Of a DNA stretch of 64,000 nucleotides, positions 60,790 to 64,000 are shown one piece after another. The DNA comes from an uncultured Lachnospiraceae bacterium. GTDB taxonomy: Bacteria > Bacillota > Clostridia > Lachnospirales > Lachnospiraceae. The first letter of the stretch is position 1, and each line of letters begins with the position of its first letter. The stretch is from NCBI GenBank assembly GCA_910577735.1, contig CAJTOO010000010.1:62001-126000 (forward strand), written 5' to 3'. The notes beneath the pieces were generated by a model. It made no database searches. It saw only the letters and a program-made list of their open reading frames with translations, and was not told the origin of the DNA. The translations under genes were made by a program, and so were the position numbers.

Positions 60790-62157
60790 CTAAAATGGGA
60801 ATTTCATACCACCCATACCACCGAACATGCCGCGGCCTTTCTTACCGCCCATCATGCCGGGAAGCTGCTTCATCATTTTCTGGGACTGCTCAAACTGCTT
60901 GATAAACCTGTTGACCAGTGCGATATCCACCCCGGCCCCTACCGCGATGCGGTGTTTCCTGCTGGGATTTAAAAGCTTGGGATTCTGCCTTTCTGCAGGC
61001 GTCATACTAAGGACTATGGCCTCCATACGTGCCAGCTGCTTCTCATCCACTGCCGACTCGATATCCGCCATCTGCTTGCCCATGCCGGGCATCATGCCAA
61101 GAATACTGGAAAGACCGCCCATATTGCGCATCTGCTTCATGCTCTCCAGATAATCCTCGAAGTCGAACTTGCCCTTCTTCATCCGGGCCGCCATCTGCTT
61201 TTCTTTCTCTTCATCTATATCAAGGTTCTGCTGGGCCTTCTCGATCAGCGTCAGCACATCACCCATGCCTAAAATCCGGTTCGCCATACGATCCGGATAG
61301 AACTGCTCCAGATCGGAAAGTTTCTCTCCCATACCGATATAGAGAATCGGCTTACCTGTCACCGCTTTAATGGAAAGCGCCGCACCGCCTCTGGAATCAC
61401 CATCCATCTTGGAGAGGATCACACCGTCTATACCCACCTTCTCGTCGAAATCCTTGGCTACATTAACGGCATCCTGTCCGGTCATGGCATCCACCACCAG
61501 AAGAGTCTGATGCACTGCCACATTCTCCTTAATCTCCTGCAGTTCCGCCATCATCTCCTCATCAATGTGAAGACGCCCCGCGGTATCCAGAATCACCACA
61601 TTGTGGCCATTCTTCTGTGCATGCTCTATGGCTGCCTTCGCGATATTCACCGGCTTATGATTCTCCCCCATGGAAAAAACTTCCACCTGCTGTTTCTCGC
61701 CGTTTATCTGTAACTGTTTAATGGCCGCCGGCCTGTAGACATCACAGGCAACCAACAGAGATTTCTTACCTTTTAATTTAAGTTTACCGGCAATTTTAGC
61801 TGTTGTGGTAGTCTTACCTGCACCCTGCAGACCGCACATCATGATGACTGTGATGGACTTACCCGGCTGCATAACAATCTCCGTAGTCTCAGAGCCCATC
61901 AGGGACACCATTTCCTCGTTGACGATCTTGATGACCATCTGTCCCGGATTGAGTCCATTCAGCACATCTGCACCAATGGCGCGCTCCTCCACGGATTTTA
62001 CGAACTGTTTCACTACCTTAAAGTTAACATCAGCTTCTAAGAGCGCCATCTTGACTTCTTTCAGAGCAGTCTTTACATCTGCCTCTGTAAGCCGGCCCTT
62101 GCTCCTCAAGTTCTTGAATACGTTCTGCAGTTTATCGGTCAGACTTTCAAATGCCAT
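60790..62157 (-). CDS. ffh: Signal recognition particle GTPase Ffh
   Basis: Protein part of the signal recognition particle that targets nascent membrane proteins to FtsY/SecYEG. ATG 62157 (MAFESLTDKLQNVFKNLRSK), with AAAGGCG upstream, gives 455 residues. The N domain is followed by the G domain (MCGLQGAGKTTTTAKIAGKL near residue 103, LDTAGRLHIDEEM near 185, SKMDGDSRGGAALS near 245) and a Met-rich M domain ending in the GGKKGRGMFGGMGGMKFPF-type tail. It follows ylxM by 22 bases. Confidence 0.97.
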   Translation of the reverse strand: MAFESLTDKLQNVFKNLRSKGRLTEADVKTALKEVKMALLEADVNFKVVKQFVKSVEERAIGADVLNGLNPGQMVIKIVNEEMVSLMGSETTEIVMQPGKSITVIMMCGLQGAGKTTTTAKIAGKLKLKGKKSLLVACDVYRPAAIKQLQINGEKQQVEVFSMGENHKPVNIAKAAIEHAQKNGHNVVILDTAGRLHIDEEMMAELQEIKENVAVHQTLLVVDAMTGQDAVNVAKDFDEKVGIDGVILSKMDGDSRGGAALSIKAVTGKPILYIGMGEKLSDLEQFYPDRMANRILGMGDVLTLIEKAQQNLDIDEEKEKQMAARMKKGKFDFEDYLESMKQMRNMGGLSSILGMMPGMGKQMADIESAVDEKQLARMEAIVLSMTPAERQNPKLLNPSRKHRIAVGAGVDIALVNRFIKQFEQSQKMMKQLPGMMGGKKGRGMFGGMGGMKFPF

Positions 62158-62179
62158 ATGCCCACGCCTTTCTGCACTC

Positions 62180-62533
62180 TTATAATTCCTGCATGATTCT
62201 TTCAGACAACTCCCTGATCCGTGCGCCATAAGTGTTCCAGTCCTTTGGATCACTCTCCTCATATTGCACAGAAAGTTCTCGAATCTGCGATATCTTGTCC
62301 TTGATGCTCATAAACCTGTCAATCAACCGCAGCTTCTCTTCATATCCCTGCAACGTCCTGTCACAGCGCTTCACGATGTCGTGCACCGCCTGTCGGCTGA
62401 TACCCTCCGCCTCGGCAATCTCCCCCAGGGAAAGATTATCGTACACCACACTCTCATATATTTCCTGCTGATGTTTTGTCAGCAATTCTCCATAGAAATC
62501 ATATAGTAATCCCTGTGCTACGATTTTCTCCAT
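62180..62533 (-). CDS. ylxM: YlxM-type SRP-associated helix-turn-helix protein
   Basis: A 117-residue DNA/RNA-binding-type protein of the YlxM/p13 family, which stimulates or tunes the Ffh-FtsY GTPase cycle. ATG 62533 (MEKIVAQGLLYDFYGELL) is supported by AGAGG and by the family N-terminus; a start at 62593 would add 20 residues. The sigma-70-like helix-turn-helix reads LGEIAEAEGISRQAVHDIVK. First gene of the operon behind the promoter at 62628-62656. Confidence 0.93.
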   Translation of the reverse strand: MEKIVAQGLLYDFYGELLTKHQQEIYESVVYDNLSLGEIAEAEGISRQAVHDIVKRCDRTLQGYEEKLRLIDRFMSIKDKISQIRELSVQYEESDPKDWNTYGARIRELSERIMQEL

Positions 62534-62627
62534 GACCAAGCCTCTGTCGGCTTCTGCTTGCTTTTGCATGTGGCATACAAGACATATCCGCATGGATTTT
62601 CACCATTACATATTTGCCGACTTATGC

Positions 62628-62656
62628 ATTTTACTATAGCGTCCTGTTTGTGTCAA
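62628..62656 (-). promoter_or_regulatory. Promoter of the ylxM-ffh-rpsP housekeeping operon
   Basis: A perfect TTGACA (62656-62651) and TAAAAT (62633-62628) on the minus strand with a 17-base spacer. The start would be near 62621, giving a leader of about 88 bases to ATG 62533. Confidence 0.88.
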
Positions 62657-62817
62657 GTATTTTTTCTTGACAGGCATAAAAGAGTGGGCAAGAGAGGCAT
62701 AAAAGTTGCAAAATTGATAGGCAGATATCCTTAAAGATGTTATAATAAATACATTATTGGGGTTTTAGCTATTATCAGATATATCAATTTATCATTCTAA
62801 GGAGGGTTACGATCACC

Positions 62818-63591
62818 ATGAAACTTACTGATTTTATGGATATGGCACATCTGCAGAGAATTCAGGATGCGTTTTCCGATGCTACAGGACTTGCTGCCAT
62901 CACCGTCGATGCAGAAGGCAATTATATTACCAAAGGCAGTAATTTTACAGATTTTTGTATGAAACATACCAGAGGCTGCAGTGAAGGGGCTAAGCGCTGC
63001 CAGCAATGTGACGCCACAGGACAGGGCACCTATGAATGTCATGCAGGCCTGATGGACTTTTCCATTGATATCATCTTAAATGGTGAGAAGCTTGGTAAAA
63101 TGATCGGCGGACAGGTTCTTCCCCACGAGCCGGATGAAGATAAATTTACCGCCATCGCCCAGGAACTGGGCATTAATCCGTCTCAATACATTAAGGCTGT
63201 CAGAAAAGTGCCTGTACGTCCCGAAAAGTCCATCCGCGCTGCCGCGGCACTGTTAGATGATATGATAAATCGCGCAGTCCAGCAGGAATATATGGATAAT
63301 ACAGAATATAAAAAGATCCACGTATGGGAAGAAGAAATTGCCAACGCTACCGGTACTGTGGCCAGAATCAAAGAAAATACCAGACAGCTGCAATCCATTG
63401 CCTCCAAACAGACCATTATGGCTCTCAATGCTTCTATCGAGACAGCAAGGGTCGGTGCAGTAGGCGCCGGGTTCGGAATCATCGCCAAACAGATGGGGGA
63501 CTTTTCCAAACTGTCTGCGGAAATATATAAAAAGATTACAGAAGATGCCAACAAAATCTCTGAATCTATCAATAAAATGAATCAAACGTAA
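62818..63591 (+). CDS. Soluble PocR-domain protein with chemoreceptor-like C-terminus
   Basis: A 257-residue cytosolic protein. Residues 1-150 form a PocR ligand-binding domain: LQRIQDAFSDATGLAAITVD, the Cys/His set in RGCSEGAKRCQQCD and ECHAGLMDFSIDIILNGEKL, and GKMIGGQVLPHEPDE. The C-terminal 80 residues are a shortened methyl-accepting-protein signalling hairpin (QTIMALNASIETARVGAVGA then GFGIIAKQMGDFSKLS), with the tip departing from the normal EAARAGE.GRGFAVVA. There is no membrane segment or HAMP. AAGGAGGG precedes ATG 62818. A perfect TATAAT lies at 62741-62746 with a poor -35. PocR domains sense small hydrocarbon-like ligands; the signalling partner is unknown. Confidence 0.88.
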   Translation: MKLTDFMDMAHLQRIQDAFSDATGLAAITVDAEGNYITKGSNFTDFCMKHTRGCSEGAKRCQQCDATGQGTYECHAGLMDFSIDIILNGEKLGKMIGGQVLPHEPDEDKFTAIAQELGINPSQYIKAVRKVPVRPEKSIRAAAALLDDMINRAVQQEYMDNTEYKKIHVWEEEIANATGTVARIKENTRQLQSIASKQTIMALNASIETARVGAVGAGFGIIAKQMGDFSKLSAEIYKKITEDANKISESINKMNQT

Positions 63592-63655
63592 TTCGAGCGA
63601 GATATTTTCTATGCCTCTTCCCGTCAGATAAGAAAGAGGCCGTCAGGCAAACTAA

Positions 63656-63700
63656 GAGGCTGTACACAGTGCATAACAGGCTGTGTGCAGCCTTTTCTAT
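63656..63700 (+). terminator. Terminator of the PocR-protein gene
   Basis: AGGCTGTACACAG pairs with CTGTGTGCAGCCT (one G-U) around an 11-base loop, followed by TTTTCTATT. Confidence 0.85.
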
Positions 63701-63790
63701 TCGTCTCCCTTTTCTACATCATCTCCGGATTGTCCTTTATCCGAGGCCGCAAGGCAAATCTCGTAAGGTTCGCTCCAAAAGACTTTCCCT

Positions 63791-64000
63791 TTATTCACGG
63801 ACTACTGAGAGCACACCGTCTGACATGCCAAAGACCACATCAGCCGCTGCTGCCACTGCCTCATTATGGGTGACAATGATCACCGCATAGTTTTCTTCAT
63901 GAGCCAGCTGGCAGAGCAGATCCACAATCACTTTCTCATTTTGGCTGTCCAGGTTTCCTGTGGGCTCATCCGCAAGGAGAATCTCTCCACCAGACGCCAT
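63791..64000 (-). CDS. ABC transporter ATP-binding protein, C-terminal end only (partial at right edge)
   Basis: Only the last 69 residues are inside the window; the frame is open to base 64000. They hold Walker B and D-loop (ILLADEPTGNLDSQNEK) and the H-loop (VIIVTHNEAVAAAADVV). The DEPTGNLD form is typical of MacB/LolD/FtsE-type ATPases that work with an FtsX-like permease, often antimicrobial-peptide or lipoprotein exporters. The Met at the very edge is not a reliable start. Partner genes lie outside the window. Confidence 0.9.
   Translation of the reverse strand: MASGGEILLADEPTGNLDSQNEKVIVDLLCQLAHEENYAVIIVTHNEAVAAAADVVFGMSDGVLSVVRE

Noticed and set aside
1..64000. Mobile elements, CRISPR arrays, tRNA or rRNA genes
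   Set aside because: No transposase, integrase, direct-repeat array or structural RNA gene was recognised; neighbours are conserved housekeeping or metabolic genes throughout.

Overview
The window reads as a chromosomal segment of an anaerobic gut-type Firmicute, most likely a member of the Lachnospiraceae (class Clostridia). Supporting signs are strong AGGAGG ribosome-binding sites, Gram-positive TTGACA/TATAAT promoters, a T-box leader on tyrS, the Bacillus-like order ylxM-ffh-rpsP-khpA-rimM-trmD-rplS-rbgA-rnhB-ylqG-ylqH-yraN, a ferredoxin-dependent indolepyruvate oxidoreductase, and a long-form PRPP synthetase. Almost all genes lie on the minus strand. I see no phage, insertion sequence, CRISPR array, rRNA or tRNA. 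Species cannot be fixed from the sequence alone.

Layout, left to right. 1-6.9 kb: a glycogen branching enzyme with a long coiled-coil tail that runs off the left edge, a DUF1015 protein, a small unknown protein, then serA and serC. 7-15 kb: an L,D-transpeptidase and a branched-chain amino acid operon (leuB, a GT-C-like membrane protein, ilvD, ilvB). 15-17 kb: three paralogous secreted or lipid-anchored proteins, one carrying LysM. 17-20 kb: yajC, tgt and a VanY-type carboxypeptidase. 20-25 kb: aroC, an S66 peptidase overlapping a DUF3737 protein, a membrane-anchored GH25 lysozyme and an orphan HMGL-like aldolase. 26-29 kb: tyrS with its T-box, and a secreted protein whose promoter spacer contains a run of ten G. 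29-37 kb: an apparent seven-gene aromatic-acid operon (thioesterase, acyl-CoA ligase, Na+ symporter, iorA, iorB, paaK, ACT protein) under a promoter with three direct repeats. 37-45 kb: a MoxR/VWA pair, metF, der-plsY-gpsA and prs. 45-52 kb: a c-di-GMP-type HD-GYP response regulator with a repeat-bearing FapA/DUF342 protein, then a large sensor kinase and its regulator. 52-62.6 kb: the ribosome, signal-recognition and housekeeping operon. 62.8-64 kb: a soluble PocR/chemoreceptor-like protein and the end of an ABC ATPase.

How the genes fit together: serC-serA convert 3-phosphoglycerate to phosphoserine, with no serB in view but a DUF1015 gene next door. The 29-37 kb operon looks built to oxidise aryl-pyruvates to aryl-acetyl-CoA, interconvert aryl acids and their CoA esters, and move an organic solute by sodium symport. 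Cell-wall remodelling is a recurring theme (L,D-transpeptidase, VanY, S66, GH25, LysM). The most unusual signals are the G10 tract between candidate -35 and -10 elements (possible phase variation), the exact 26-residue x7 repeat fused to FapA beside an HD-GYP protein, the repeat-flanked promoter of the aromatic-acid operon, and the start-stop codon pair ahead of its ligase gene.
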